A stretch of 64,000 nt of DNA, from NCBI GenBank assembly GCA_000721275.1, contig JOFO01000026.1, positions 1-64,000 of the forward strand, in the 5' to 3' direction. The translations under genes were made by a program, and so were the position numbers. The notes under the pieces are model-generated. The model saw only the letters and a program-made list of their open reading frames with translations. It was not told the origin of the DNA and searched no databases. The stretch is from Microtetraspora glauca. Lineage in GTDB: Bacteria; Actinomycetota; Actinomycetes; Streptomycetales; Streptomycetaceae. This document shows positions 23,011-33,726 of this stretch, piece after piece (within the stretch, counting starts at the first letter, position 1; every line of letters begins with the position of its first letter).

Positions 23011-25845
23011 TTACTCTCCGCTGTCGCGACGCTTCACCAGCCGGGTCAGCTCCGTCCGCGAGGTGACGTCCAGCTTGGTGAAGGCCTTGCGCAGGTGCGT
23101 ACCCACCGTGTGCGGTGAGAGGGCGAGCTGCTCGGCCGCCTGCCGGTTGGTCAGCCCTCCGGCCACGAGCCGGACCGTCCGCAGCTCCGCCGCCGTCAAC
23201 TCGGGCCACTCGTCGGAGAGTCCGGCCGTCGAGGGGCGGCGGCGGACACCGGCGGCTCGCAGGCGCCGGCGCACCCGCGCGACGTCCCTCTCGGCGCCCG
23301 CTCGCGCATAGAGCGCGAGGGCCGTCTCGAGGTACGGGACCGCTTCCGGCGTGCGGGTGGCGGCCACCTTGCGGCCGGTGTCCTCCAGGGCCGACGCCCG
23401 GGCCAGCACGCGAGGGCAGTCCTCGTACAGCCGGACGGCGCGCAGGAGAGGGGCGAGGTCGTTGTCGAGGAGTCCCCGTGCGTGGGCGGCGGTGGCGGCG
23501 AGGAACGGGAGCCCGGGGTTGAGCGCGGCCCGTTTCTCCGCCATGACGACCGCCTGCGCGGCCCGTTCGTGCCTGCCCGCGCGCAGCGCCATGCGGACGA
23601 GCACCGGCGCGTCGGCGGGGTCGATCAGACCGGCGTAGGCCGGCCGGTCCGCGGCGGGGGCCGTCATCACCCCGTCGAGTTCGGCCATGGCGCGGTCGGG
23701 CCGGCCTTCGGAGTCGGCGATCAGGGCCAGCATCCACGAACCGAAGTGCCGGACGACGGGAGCGCCGTCGCTCCGCATGCGCCTCGCCTCCGCCGCGTAC
23801 ACCTCCGCGGTCCGCCGGTCGCCGGTGTGGAGGGCGACGCGCAGCATCACGTACCGGAGGGTGACGTCGGCGAGGTTCCCCGGGCCGGGATCGCCGGCCG
23901 TGGGGGACGCGGCTTCGGCGTCGGCCCGGGCGTCCGACAGCCGTCCGGTCTCCAGGAGGATGCGGGTGCGGGTCATGAGCCACATGCGGGTGGCGGCCGT
24001 CCGGCCCTGCTCGCGGGTGATCCGGATGCCTTCCTCCGCGACGGCCAGCGCCTCCGCGGTGCGTCCGGTGGTGTTCGACAGGAGGGCGTGCCACAGGGCC
24101 TCCGGAACCCACAGCGAGGTGCTGACGCCCAGAGCGTCGGCCAGCGCGGCGGACCGCTCGGCCTGCCGGAACGCCTCGGTCAGGTCCATGCGGTGGAAGC
24201 TCACGGCCGAGCGGACGGTCGTCAGGGTGGCCTCGGCGGTGCGGTCCCCCGCTGCCGCCGCGGTCTCCCACGCCTCGGCGGCGGCCTGTTCGGCCGCCGC
24301 GTGCTCACCCGACATCGACAGGCCGACGGCGAGCATGGCGAGCAAACGCCCCTTCGCGGCCGTGGAGATCCCGGACAGGGCCGCTCCGGCACGGGCCTGC
24401 CGGACCGCCTCGGAGAAGTCGAACGGTACGGCCAGCCGTGCCAGGGCCAGACGCAGGAGCGCCTCGTCCTCGGGCGCGAGGCCGCCGGCCGCCAGGGCGG
24501 AGGTACCCAGCTCCCGGGCCTGGGCGGCCCGGTCCGTCTGCCAGAGCAGCGGGATCGTCTCGGCGAGGATCCGCGGCCGCTCCGGATCGTCCGCCCCGGT
24601 GAGTTCCCATGCCTGGAGGCTGCGCTCCGCGGCTGGTCCGGGAGCGGTGGCCGCGAGTTCCGCGGCTTCGGCACGCAGCCGGGCGGCGACGGCGGCGTCC
24701 CCCGGCGCGGCCCTCGCGGTGTCCGAGGCATCGGCCGGGGCTCGCCGCGGCAGCGGTACGGCGGCCTGTCGGCGCAGGGCCTGACGCAGCGACAGGGGCA
24801 GACCGGACTCCACCGCCTCGCGGACGAGGTCGTGGCGGAAGGCGAGGCGGTCGCCGCCTTCGACCAGCAGATCGGCGTCGAGGGCTTCCCGTACGGCGGT
24901 GATGAGCGCCGCCGAGGGCCTGCCGAGCAGGTCGGCGAGCAGGGCGACGGTGACCGTGCCGCCCGCGGCGGCCGCCGTCCGCACCAGCTCCCGCGCTTCG
25001 TCGGACAGCTGGTCGAGCCGGCGCGTGACGGAAGGCAGCTGCCGCGGGGCGGAGAGCCCGGCCGGCAGGCCGGCCCTGCCGTCGCCGGCCGTCACCACCT
25101 CCTCGCGCAGCGAGCCGAGCAGCTCGATCAGCAGCTGGGGCACTCCCTCGGCGCGCCGGGCGAGGCGGAGGACGTCCGGGCCGGGAGGGGCGCCGAGGAC
25201 GTCCTCGGCGATCCGGGCGGTCGCGGGGTCATCCAGCGGTTCGAGGACCAGCTCGCGTGCGCCTGCCTGACGGATCCTGTCCAGGGTGGTGCGCACCCCG
25301 GACGGCACGCTGCCGGCGCGCACGGCGACCAGCCACAGGACCGGGTGTGACGAGAGTCCCGCCGCGAGCGTGCGGAAGGTGAGCAGGGTCAGGTCGTCGC
25401 ACCACTGGAGGTCGTCGAGGACGACGAGCAGGGGTCCGTTCCGGGCCGCCTCCCGCAGGCGGTCCCCCAGCTCCTGGAGCAGCCAGAACCGCCGGCCGGG
25501 CGTCGTGGCGAGGTCCCGGAGGCGCTGGGCGCCGGACAGCGGTTCCTCACCGGACAGTACGCCTTCGAGGAGCGGGCCGAGCGGCAGGACATGCTCGTCG
25601 GGGTCCGCCGCCCCCTGGAACACGCGCGTCCCGCGCCGCCTCGCGGTCGCCGCTGCCTCGGCGAGGAGCCTGGTCCTGCCGATCCCGGCGGGGCCCTCGA
25701 CGCGGACGATCCCGCCCTCGCCCCGGCCGAGCGCGTCGAGCCGCCCCTCGATGAAGGCCAGTTCGGTTTCCCTGCCCCGGAGGGATGGCAGCGGGCCGTC
25801 CGGCTCCTCCGGTCCTGTCCTCGTCGTCACTCGGTTCGCGCTCAT
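23011..25845 (-). CDS. LuxR-family LAL regulator with altered Walker A
   Basis: A 944-residue protein with an N-terminal AAA/NTPase domain (RGRETELA near residue 23), Walker B LLVVLDDLQW, TPR-like middle and a C-terminal LuxR HTH (LTNRQAAEQLALSPHTVGTH). The P-loop reads GPAGIGRTRLL, with Arg57 (AGG at 25675-25677) where the family has Lys. ATP binding may be impaired or changed. LAL proteins are large activators of antibiotic and sugar-use genes. It is single-gene with gaps of 136 and 97 bp either side. Compared with the LAL at 26915-29671, the P-loop difference is clear. Confidence 0.9.
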   Translation of the reverse strand: MSANRVTTRTGPEEPDGPLPSLRGRETELAFIEGRLDALGRGEGGIVRVEGPAGIGRTRLLAEAAATARRRGTRVFQGAADPDEHVLPLGPLLEGVLSGEEPLSGAQRLRDLATTPGRRFWLLQELGDRLREAARNGPLLVVLDDLQWCDDLTLLTFRTLAAGLSSHPVLWLVAVRAGSVPSGVRTTLDRIRQAGARELVLEPLDDPATARIAEDVLGAPPGPDVLRLARRAEGVPQLLIELLGSLREEVVTAGDGRAGLPAGLSAPRQLPSVTRRLDQLSDEARELVRTAAAAGGTVTVALLADLLGRPSAALITAVREALDADLLVEGGDRLAFRHDLVREAVESGLPLSLRQALRRQAAVPLPRRAPADASDTARAAPGDAAVAARLRAEAAELAATAPGPAAERSLQAWELTGADDPERPRILAETIPLLWQTDRAAQARELGTSALAAGGLAPEDEALLRLALARLAVPFDFSEAVRQARAGAALSGISTAAKGRLLAMLAVGLSMSGEHAAAEQAAAEAWETAAAAGDRTAEATLTTVRSAVSFHRMDLTEAFRQAERSAALADALGVSTSLWVPEALWHALLSNTTGRTAEALAVAEEGIRITREQGRTAATRMWLMTRTRILLETGRLSDARADAEAASPTAGDPGPGNLADVTLRYVMLRVALHTGDRRTAEVYAAEARRMRSDGAPVVRHFGSWMLALIADSEGRPDRAMAELDGVMTAPAADRPAYAGLIDPADAPVLVRMALRAGRHERAAQAVVMAEKRAALNPGLPFLAATAAHARGLLDNDLAPLLRAVRLYEDCPRVLARASALEDTGRKVAATRTPEAVPYLETALALYARAGAERDVARVRRRLRAAGVRRRPSTAGLSDEWPELTAAELRTVRLVAGGLTNRQAAEQLALSPHTVGTHLRKAFTKLDVTSRTELTRLVKRRDSGE

Positions 25846-25942
25846 ACGGCGGATCAGTATGAACCACGTGCCCCGCCCCGGCGGCGCCCGGCCCGGGGCC
25901 CCGCCGGGGCGGCGTCACCGCGGGGCGGTCAGCGACGCGGTG

Positions 25943-26914
<972 letters not shown>

Positions 26915-29671
26915 TCAGTCGTCGCCGGCCGATCCGGCGTCGTCCTCCGCGAGCACGATCCTGGCCAGGTGGACCCTGGAGCGCACCGACAGCTTCCGGA
27001 AGATCGACGCCAGATGGGTGTTGACCGTGTGCGGGGACACGACCAGGGCCTCCGCGGCCGACCGGTTGGTGTGCCCCGCGGCGATCAGCCGGGCCACCTT
27101 GCGTTCCGAGGCCGTGAGCGCGTCCCAGCCCTGGTCGGTGCGCGGTCTGAGGCGTCCGGTGCGCCGGCCGGGGCGGCGTGCGGTCCGTTCCGGTTCGGCC
27201 CGGACCCGGTCGGCCTCGGCGTCGGCCCCCGCCTGGGCGTAGAGGTCGTGCGCCCTGGTCAGGGCGGGTGTCGCGGCGGGATCGCCCGAGGCCAGAAGCG
27301 CGCGCCCCAGGTCGGCGGACGCGGCTGCCAGGTGCAGTGGCCGGGGGCCTTGCAGGAGGGTGTCCACCGCCCGCTCCAGGAGGCCGTGGTCGGCGTTCAC
27401 CAGGGCGGACGCGTGGGCGGCCGTCCCCTGGGCGGTCGGCACGGCGGGGTTGCGGGCGGCGTGTGCGGCGGCCTGTGCCGCGAGATCGGCGGCGAGCTGC
27501 CGGTCCCCGCCGCGCAGGGCGATCCGCACGGCCTGGACGACGTGAGGGCGCAGGAGCCGCCACCGGAGGAAGGGGTGGTCCCGCTGCACCGACCGGACGA
27601 GTTCGGCCGCTGCCGCGTGGTCGCCGTCGGCGTCGGCGACGACGGCCTCGAAGTACCGGTGCGCGGCGTGGTTCCCCGTGTTCGGCCGGTCGGCCACGGC
27701 CGCCCGCACGACGTCGAGGTGTTCCCGCGCGGCCTCGCGGTCGCCGCGCAGCATCGCGAGGAGGCCGCGGTTGACGCGGATGTTGACCAGGTTGCCGGGC
27801 ACATGGAGGTCCGCTTCGAGACGTTCGGCGGTGACGAAGTCGGCGTCCGCGTCGTCGAGCCGCCCGAGCCCCATGTTCAGGGTTCCCTGGGCCCACAGGA
27901 GCATGGCGGGGCGCAGGGGATGGTCGCCCGCCCGCCTGAGCAGTCGCCGTACGGCGTCGAAGTCGTCCATGTGGATCAGGGCGACGGCCTCCTCGGGCAG
28001 GAAGGCCGTGTCGAACACGCTCAGAGCGGTGTGGTGTTCGACGGCCGCGGCGCAGTCGCCCGCGTTGAGGGCGATCTCGCCGAGGCCCCACAACGCGAGG
28101 ACGCGAGCCTCCCGGTCGCCTGCTCGCTCCGCCTCGGCGAGTGCCCGTTCGCCGGTTTCCCGGGCGGCCGCGAGGTCGCTCCCGCGGGACCGGGCGAGGG
28201 CCTGCCGGGCGATCAGCCGGGCACGGACCGCGGGGTCGGTGACGGCTGCCAGCGCCGTCGTCGTGCGGCGGCTCAGCTCGTGGACGTCGTCGAGGTGCCA
28301 GAGCGTGTCGCCGAGGACCGACTGCAGACGGGCGAAAACGTCCAGGGGCGGCTGCCGGGCGAGCAGCAGGTCCCCTGTTTCCCGTGCCTGCGTGTAGCGG
28401 CCCGCGCGGGTCAGCGCGACGATGGCTCGCTCCCCGACGTCGTACGCCACGGGCGCACGGGCCGGTACGAGTTCCAGGGCACGCACGGCCAGGTCGGCGG
28501 CGAGGTCGGGCATCACGGCGATCACGTCCTCGGCGGCCGTGCCGAGGAGTCCGATCGCCTCCATGTCGCCGGGTTCGGCGCTCTTCAGCAGGTGCGGGAC
28601 CGCGTCGCCGGAGCTCCGGCCCGCCGAGACGAGCAGGCTCGCGGCCTCCCGGTGCAGTGCCCGGCGTACGGAGGGCGCGAGGTCGGCGTACACCGCTTGG
28701 CGGAGCAGGTCGTGGCGGAACAGGAGGCGTTCGCCGTCGTCGTGCAGGAGGGCGGCCGCGATCGCCTCGTCCACTTCGGCGCTGAGTCCGGAGGCGGGTC
28801 GGCCGCACAGGGCCGCGGCGTCGGTGAGCGAGAACGCGCGGCCGAGGACCGAGCCGACGCGCAGGAAGTGCAGGGTGTCCGGCCGGAGGTCGGCCAGGCG
28901 CCCGCGTACGCCGAGGACCAGCCGCTCGGGCGGCTCCGGCCCGCCCGCGCCCGTCGCCGCGATGCCGGCGAGCATCTCGCCCGCGAGGAAGGGGTTGCCG
29001 CCCGCCCCGTCGAGGAGCTCCCTCACGCGGGCCGGCACGTCCCCGCCGAGGACGTCCCGAGCCACCTCGGCCAGGGCAGTGTCGGACAGCGGCCGCAGGG
29101 GGAGGGTCGTCTTCAGTGGCCCCTGCCCGTACAGCTCCGGGTCCTCCCTGCTGGTGAGCAGCCACAGCACCGGGGAACTGAGCAGCCGTGCCGGCAGGAC
29201 GCTCAGGGCGAAACGGCTCAGCGGGTCGGCCCATTGCACGTCGTCGACCGCGATCAGCACCGGCCTGCCCGCCGAGCGTTCCTCGATCAGCTGGGCGAGC
29301 CGTTCGACGAGCCAGATGCGCTGGTCGTGGTGGCCGGCGAGGTCCGCGAGGTCCGTGCCGGAGAGCAGCGGCGGGTCACCGTGCAGGAGGCCCGAGGCCA
29401 GGGAGGCGAGCGGTGCCAGTTCGTGCAGTTCCTCGGCGCGTCCCTGGCTGACGAGGAATCCCCGGGCCCGTGCGAGCGGTACGGTCTCCCGCAGCAGCGC
29501 GGTCTTGCCGATCCCGGGCTCGCCGAGAAGCAGCGCGACCGCGCCTCCCTCGCCGTCCCGCACCGCTTCGACCAGGGCGCGCAGCTGCTCCAGCTCGGCT
29601 TCGCGGCCCCGCAGCCCGGGCCGGCTCAGCCCTGTCGCCGTGCCCTGCCCGTCGGACCCGTCGGGGCTCAT
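26915..29671 (-). CDS. LuxR-family LAL regulator coupled to a sugar ABC operon
   Basis: A 918-residue LAL protein with intact P-loop GEPGIGKTALL near residue 45, Walker B VLIAVDDVQW, a TPR-like central part and a C-terminal LuxR HTH (HTNRSAAEALVVSPHTVNTH). The ATG at 29671 overlaps the permease stop at 29668 (ATGA). That makes it the fourth gene of the transporter operon. MalT-type activators share this layout, so it is likely to activate its own transporter in response to an imported sugar. The direct repeats in front of the operon (32909-32937) are a candidate site. Confidence 0.9.
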   Translation of the reverse strand: MSPDGSDGQGTATGLSRPGLRGREAELEQLRALVEAVRDGEGGAVALLLGEPGIGKTALLRETVPLARARGFLVSQGRAEELHELAPLASLASGLLHGDPPLLSGTDLADLAGHHDQRIWLVERLAQLIEERSAGRPVLIAVDDVQWADPLSRFALSVLPARLLSSPVLWLLTSREDPELYGQGPLKTTLPLRPLSDTALAEVARDVLGGDVPARVRELLDGAGGNPFLAGEMLAGIAATGAGGPEPPERLVLGVRGRLADLRPDTLHFLRVGSVLGRAFSLTDAAALCGRPASGLSAEVDEAIAAALLHDDGERLLFRHDLLRQAVYADLAPSVRRALHREAASLLVSAGRSSGDAVPHLLKSAEPGDMEAIGLLGTAAEDVIAVMPDLAADLAVRALELVPARAPVAYDVGERAIVALTRAGRYTQARETGDLLLARQPPLDVFARLQSVLGDTLWHLDDVHELSRRTTTALAAVTDPAVRARLIARQALARSRGSDLAAARETGERALAEAERAGDREARVLALWGLGEIALNAGDCAAAVEHHTALSVFDTAFLPEEAVALIHMDDFDAVRRLLRRAGDHPLRPAMLLWAQGTLNMGLGRLDDADADFVTAERLEADLHVPGNLVNIRVNRGLLAMLRGDREAAREHLDVVRAAVADRPNTGNHAAHRYFEAVVADADGDHAAAAELVRSVQRDHPFLRWRLLRPHVVQAVRIALRGGDRQLAADLAAQAAAHAARNPAVPTAQGTAAHASALVNADHGLLERAVDTLLQGPRPLHLAAASADLGRALLASGDPAATPALTRAHDLYAQAGADAEADRVRAEPERTARRPGRRTGRLRPRTDQGWDALTASERKVARLIAAGHTNRSAAEALVVSPHTVNTHLASIFRKLSVRSRVHLARIVLAEDDAGSAGDD

Positions 29672-30555
29672 CCCTTGACCGATCCGGCGAGCAGGCCCGC
29701 CGCGAAGTGCCGCCGGAGGGAGAAGAAGACGAGCAGCGGCACGAGCGCGGCCACGAAGGCTCCCGCGGTGAGCCGCTGCCAGTCGTTGCCGTAGGTCCCG
29801 GCCAGGCTCGCCAGCCTGACCGTCATAGGCGCGGTCTCGGCCGTGCCGCCCGACAGCGTCAGGGCCACGAGGAGGTCGTTCCACACCCAGACGAACTGGA
29901 TGACGGCGAAGCCGACCAGGGCCGGGCGGGCCGGCGGCAGCACGATCCGGAGCAGCAGAGTCCCGTGCGACGCTCCGTCGACGCGGGCGGCCTCGATCAT
30001 GTCCCGGGGGAGCCCGGCCAGGAAGTTGTGCAGGAGGAACACCGCGAACGGCAGCGCGAAGACCGTGTGGGCGAACCAGACCTGGCCGAACCGCGCGGGA
30101 CCGGTGAGGTGCCACGCGGGCAGGAACAGCCAGCCTTGGGAGAAGAGCTTCAGGAGCGGGACGAGCGCCATCTGCAGCGGCACGACCTGGAGCGCGAAGA
30201 TGCCCACGACGAGCGCGTCGCGCCCCTTGAAGTCGATCCAGGCCAGGGCGTAGGCCGCGAAGAAGGCCAGGACGAGGGGGAACAGCACCGAGGGAACGGT
30301 GATGACGACGGAGTTGACGAAGTGCTCCGCGAGTCGCCCCGCCCCGTTCCCGCCGCCGGAGAGCACCTCGCCGTAGTTGTCGAGCGTGAGGTTCGGTGTA
30401 CCGAAGACGGTCCACCAGCCCGTCCTCTTGATCTCCTCCTCGGGACGGAAGGAGGAGAGCAGAAGGCCGAGGGTCGGTGTCGTCCAGAGGACCGCGATCA
30501 CCACGGCGATCGACGTGACGGTACGGGAGGTCAGTCGCTCCCGGACGCCGTTCAC
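29668..30555 (-). CDS. Sugar ABC transporter permease (MalG/AglG-like)
   Basis: A 295-residue membrane protein with about six hydrophobic segments and the EAA loop EAARVDGASHGTLLLRIVLP near residue 205. The GTG at 30555 overlaps the upstream permease stop (GTGA). It pairs with the permease at 30552-31517 to form a channel for the binding protein at 31517-32848. No ATPase is encoded in the operon. In Streptomyces such systems share the multi-transporter ATPase MsiK. Confidence 0.9.
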   Translation of the reverse strand: MNGVRERLTSRTVTSIAVVIAVLWTTPTLGLLLSSFRPEEEIKRTGWWTVFGTPNLTLDNYGEVLSGGGNGAGRLAEHFVNSVVITVPSVLFPLVLAFFAAYALAWIDFKGRDALVVGIFALQVVPLQMALVPLLKLFSQGWLFLPAWHLTGPARFGQVWFAHTVFALPFAVFLLHNFLAGLPRDMIEAARVDGASHGTLLLRIVLPPARPALVGFAVIQFVWVWNDLLVALTLSGGTAETAPMTVRLASLAGTYGNDWQRLTAGAFVAALVPLLVFFSLRRHFAAGLLAGSVKG

Positions 30556-31517
30556 CCCGTCCTCCGCCGCGCCCGGACCTGGTGGGCGACGAAGGGAGTG
30601 ACGAGGAGGAAGAGGAGCACGGCGAGTGCCGCGCCGCGGCCCGTCTCGCCGTAGCGGAAGGCCTGGTCGTACATCTCGTGGGCGATGACGCCCGTGTCGA
30701 GCTGTCCGCCGGTCATGGTCTTGACGATGTCGAAGGCCTTGAAGGTGCCGATCGCCTGGGCGAGGAACACGACGAGGAGCGTGGGCCGGATCGACGGTAC
30801 GGTGATCCGCCGGAAGATCTGCCCGGGCGACGCGCCGTCGAGCCGGGCGGCCTCGGTCAGCTCCGCGGGTACGGCTCTGATCGCGCCGGTCAGCAGGACG
30901 GCCGCGAAGCCCGCCTGTGTCCACACCATCGCCACGATGAGGAACAGGACGTTCCAGGGAGAGTCCACGAGCCACTGCCTCGGTTCGCCGCCGAACACGA
31001 CGACGAGCTGGTTCAGCAGCCCGATCTGCCCGGCTTCCGCGGGCCGGTAGGCGTAGACGAACTTCCAGACGACACCCGCGCCGACGAAGGAGATCGCCAT
31101 CGGCATCAGGATCAGCGACAGTGCGAGCGTTCTGAACCGCGACCGTGCGACGGCCGCCGCGTAGAGCAGACCGACGGCGGTGGACGCCGGCGGCACGAGG
31201 ACCACCCACGCCAGGGTGTTGCGCAGCGCCACCCGCGCCCGGTGGTCGGTGAACATCCACACGTAGTTGTCGAGCCCGGCCCACTCGTCTCCCCCGCCGT
31301 CGGTGAACGACAGCGCGAGCGTGCGCAGACCGGGCAGGAGCAGACCGATCGTGAGCAGCACCAGCGCGGGGGCCAGCAGGATCAGGGCCGCGGCCCTCCT
31401 CCGTACCGGCCCCCGGTGCAGTGCGAGGAGGATGAGGGAGACGACCGCCGCGAAGGCCGCGACGCCCTGGACCAGGTACAGCAGCTTGGGCTGCTGGGCG
31501 GCGACGTCGAACGACAT
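30552..31517 (-). CDS. Sugar ABC transporter permease (MalF/AglF-like)
   Basis: A 321-residue membrane protein with about eight hydrophobic segments and EAA loop EAARLDGASPGQIFRRITVP near residue 235. ATG at 31517 sits on the stop of the binding-protein gene. A GTG three bases upstream at 31520 is an equal alternative. It forms the transporter with the permease that follows. Confidence 0.9.
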   Translation of the reverse strand: MSFDVAAQQPKLLYLVQGVAAFAAVVSLILLALHRGPVRRRAAALILLAPALVLLTIGLLLPGLRTLALSFTDGGGDEWAGLDNYVWMFTDHRARVALRNTLAWVVLVPPASTAVGLLYAAAVARSRFRTLALSLILMPMAISFVGAGVVWKFVYAYRPAEAGQIGLLNQLVVVFGGEPRQWLVDSPWNVLFLIVAMVWTQAGFAAVLLTGAIRAVPAELTEAARLDGASPGQIFRRITVPSIRPTLLVVFLAQAIGTFKAFDIVKTMTGGQLDTGVIAHEMYDQAFRYGETGRGAALAVLLFLLVTPFVAHQVRARRRTG

Positions 31518-32848
31518 CACTTCTTCGGCCAGGACCGTTCGATGGTGTCGGCGACCTGCCGGGTGCTCGCGCCGCCGATCCAGTCGACGGCTCCCTTCCA
31601 GAACGTCCCGGCGCCGACCGACGCGGGCATCAGATCCGAACCGTCGAACCTGAACTGTGTCCTGGGGTCCTGGAGCAGCTGGATCGAGAGCCTGTCGACG
31701 GGGGTCGCGGCGTTCGCCGGATCCACGTTCATGTTCGCCGAGACGAACGGGCCCTTCTTCATCCGCGCGTTCGCGAAGTCCGCGGTGGCCAGATATTCCT
31801 GGAACGCTCGTACTTCGGGACGGTCGGCGAACGCCGCGGTGAACACCCCGCCGCCCAGTACGGGGCGGTTCGTCGAGTGGGCACCGGGCAGCAGGAAGGC
31901 GTAGACGTCCTTGTCAGGTCCGATCTCGGTGCCCTGCGGCCACATGTCGGCATAGAACGAGGCCTGGCGGTGCATCGCGCAGTCACCGGAGAGAACCGGT
32001 GTGCCGGCCTCCTGGAAGGAGATCGACGCCATCGACCGGGCCGGGCCGAAACCGCCGTTGGCGTACCGGTCGTTCTTGAGGATGGACCCCACGGTGTTCA
32101 TGGCCCGGATGACACGGGGGTCATTGAACGGGATCTCGTGGGCGACCCACTGGTCGTAGACGTCCGTGCCCTGCTGGCGCAGCAGGACGTCCTCGATCCA
32201 GTCCGTCACGGGCCAGCCGGTCGCCTCGGCGGACTCGATGCCCGCACACCAGGGTGTGACTCCCGACGCCGCGATCTTCTCGGTCACGGCCATCAACTCG
32301 GACCACGTCCGGGGAACGCTCAGTCCGTTGTCACGGAAGAACGTCGGGGAGTACCAGACGAACGACTTCACGTTCGCGACCAGCGGCGTGCCGTAGAGGG
32401 TGCCGTCCACGGTCGCGTAACTGTTCCAGTCCGCCGACCAGCCTTCCTTCGCCAGGCTCACGACCCCGGCGCTCGCGGGCTTGAGCTTCCCCGCCCGCGC
32501 GAAGCGTTCCAGGAGCCCTGGCTGAGGGAAGAACGCCACGTCAGGGGCGCTCCCGCCGTCGACGCGGACCTGGATCTGGGCCTCGAACTCCCCGTCCCCC
32601 TCGTACTGGACGTCGATTCCCGTGCAATCGGCGAAGTCCGCCCACGTCTCCTCGAACAGGTCGGCCTCCCGGTCCCGGTTCTCCGCGTACACGGTGACCT
32701 CGGTTCCGGGGTGCTCGCCGTACCGGGCGTACGGTGCGCAGTCCGCGGTGGTGTGCGACCGCGGACCGCCGTCCTGCGGGGTGCCGCAGGCCGTGGTCGT
32801 GACGGCGAGGGTGATGACGGCGAGCGCGAGCCTCGCGCCGAACCTCAT
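31517..32848 (-). CDS. ABC transporter sugar-binding lipoprotein (AglE-like)
   Basis: A 443-residue extracellular solute-binding protein with a lipobox (VTTTAC, Cys21) after a short hydrophobic leader, so it is lipid-anchored outside the membrane. The first mature segment TVYAENRDRE and the SAPDVAFFPQPG segment match the alpha-glucoside-type binding proteins. It is first in the operon binding protein-permease-permease-LAL. The ligand is probably an oligosaccharide and cannot be named from sequence. Confidence 0.85.
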   Translation of the reverse strand: MRFGARLALAVITLAVTTTACGTPQDGGPRSHTTADCAPYARYGEHPGTEVTVYAENRDREADLFEETWADFADCTGIDVQYEGDGEFEAQIQVRVDGGSAPDVAFFPQPGLLERFARAGKLKPASAGVVSLAKEGWSADWNSYATVDGTLYGTPLVANVKSFVWYSPTFFRDNGLSVPRTWSELMAVTEKIAASGVTPWCAGIESAEATGWPVTDWIEDVLLRQQGTDVYDQWVAHEIPFNDPRVIRAMNTVGSILKNDRYANGGFGPARSMASISFQEAGTPVLSGDCAMHRQASFYADMWPQGTEIGPDKDVYAFLLPGAHSTNRPVLGGGVFTAAFADRPEVRAFQEYLATADFANARMKKGPFVSANMNVDPANAATPVDRLSIQLLQDPRTQFRFDGSDLMPASVGAGTFWKGAVDWIGGASTRQVADTIERSWPKK

Positions 32849-32908
32849 GGGTGTGCTTCCTCCGATCGCCCGCCGCGTGTTCTCGGCGGGCGTGTCGGAA
32901 AGCTACCG

Positions 32909-32937
32909 CGTTCGAACGACGGAGACCAATCGTTCGA
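32909..32937. promoter_or_regulatory. Two direct repeats CGTTCGA 22 bp apart upstream of the ABC operon
   Basis: CGTTCGA is at 32909-32915 (within the 10-bp palindrome CGTTCGAACG) and again at 32931-32937. They face the same side of the helix two turns apart, 60-90 bases before the binding protein start. A MalT-type LAL activator binds direct repeats, and one is encoded in the operon. Candidate site. Confidence 0.45.
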
Positions 32938-32952
32938 TGTTCAAGCGTCGGA

Positions 32953-33678
32953 TCAGTGCCCCGTGGACCGGGCCGCGTCGATGATCAGCTCCGCCACGGC
33001 CTTGGGCTGGGAAAGCATGACCAGGTGCGAGGAGTCGACCTCGACGGTGGTCATGCCGGCGCGCTCGTACCCGTACCGCTCCACATCGGGGTTGATCGTG
33101 CGGTCGGAGGAGGCGACCAAGCCCCACGAGGGCTTGGTCCTCCACGCGGCGACCGGGGCCGCCTCCGAGAACGCCCGTGCGGCCAGGGGCCGCTGGGAGA
33201 CGGCGAGCACCGCGGCGAGGTCGGGGGCGACGTCCGCCGCGAACAGAGCGGGGAACCGGTCGACCGCCACCGAGACGTCGGTGCCGGTGTCGGTGGAGCC
33301 GGGCTCCGGGAACGGGGTGTAGACGAGCGCGTCGGCGAGGCCGGAGTCGGGGAAGCGGCCCTGCAGCTCGCCCAGGCTCTCGCCCTCCTCCAGCGCGTAT
33401 CCCGCGAGGTACACCAGGGCGCGGACGTTGTCCTCCGCACCCGCGAGGGTGATGACGGCGCCGCCGTAGGAGTGCCCCACCAGGATCACGGGCCCTTCGA
33501 CGGCACGGACCACCGAGGCGATGTACGCGGCGTCGTCGACGAGGCTGCGGTTGGGCACCGCCGGGGCGATCACCTCCATGCCGGCGGCGGTCAGTTCGGG
33601 GATGACCCGAGCGAAGCTGGAGGCATCGGCGAAGGCGCCGTGGACCAGGACGACGGTGGGGCGGGCGTGTCGGGGCAT
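32953..33678 (-). CDS. Alpha/beta hydrolase, paralogue with intact Ser
   Basis: A 241-residue protein with VVLVHGAFADASSF, the nucleophile elbow GHSYGG near residue 70, and a late DSSHLVML region bearing the catalytic His. It aligns along its length with the Ser-less copy at 18931 and the secreted copy at 37715. No signal peptide. Start ATG at 33678. Its stop is 104 bases before the ABC operon, with no clear terminator. Probable esterase. Confidence 0.88.
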   Translation of the reverse strand: MPRHARPTVVLVHGAFADASSFARVIPELTAAGMEVIAPAVPNRSLVDDAAYIASVVRAVEGPVILVGHSYGGAVITLAGAEDNVRALVYLAGYALEEGESLGELQGRFPDSGLADALVYTPFPEPGSTDTGTDVSVAVDRFPALFAADVAPDLAAVLAVSQRPLAARAFSEAAPVAAWRTKPSWGLVASSDRTINPDVERYGYERAGMTTVEVDSSHLVMLSQPKAVAELIIDAARSTGH

Positions 33679-33726
33679 GGGTGAACTCCTCGGTGAGTGG
33701 CGGGGGGAAGGCGGTGGTGGGTCGGT

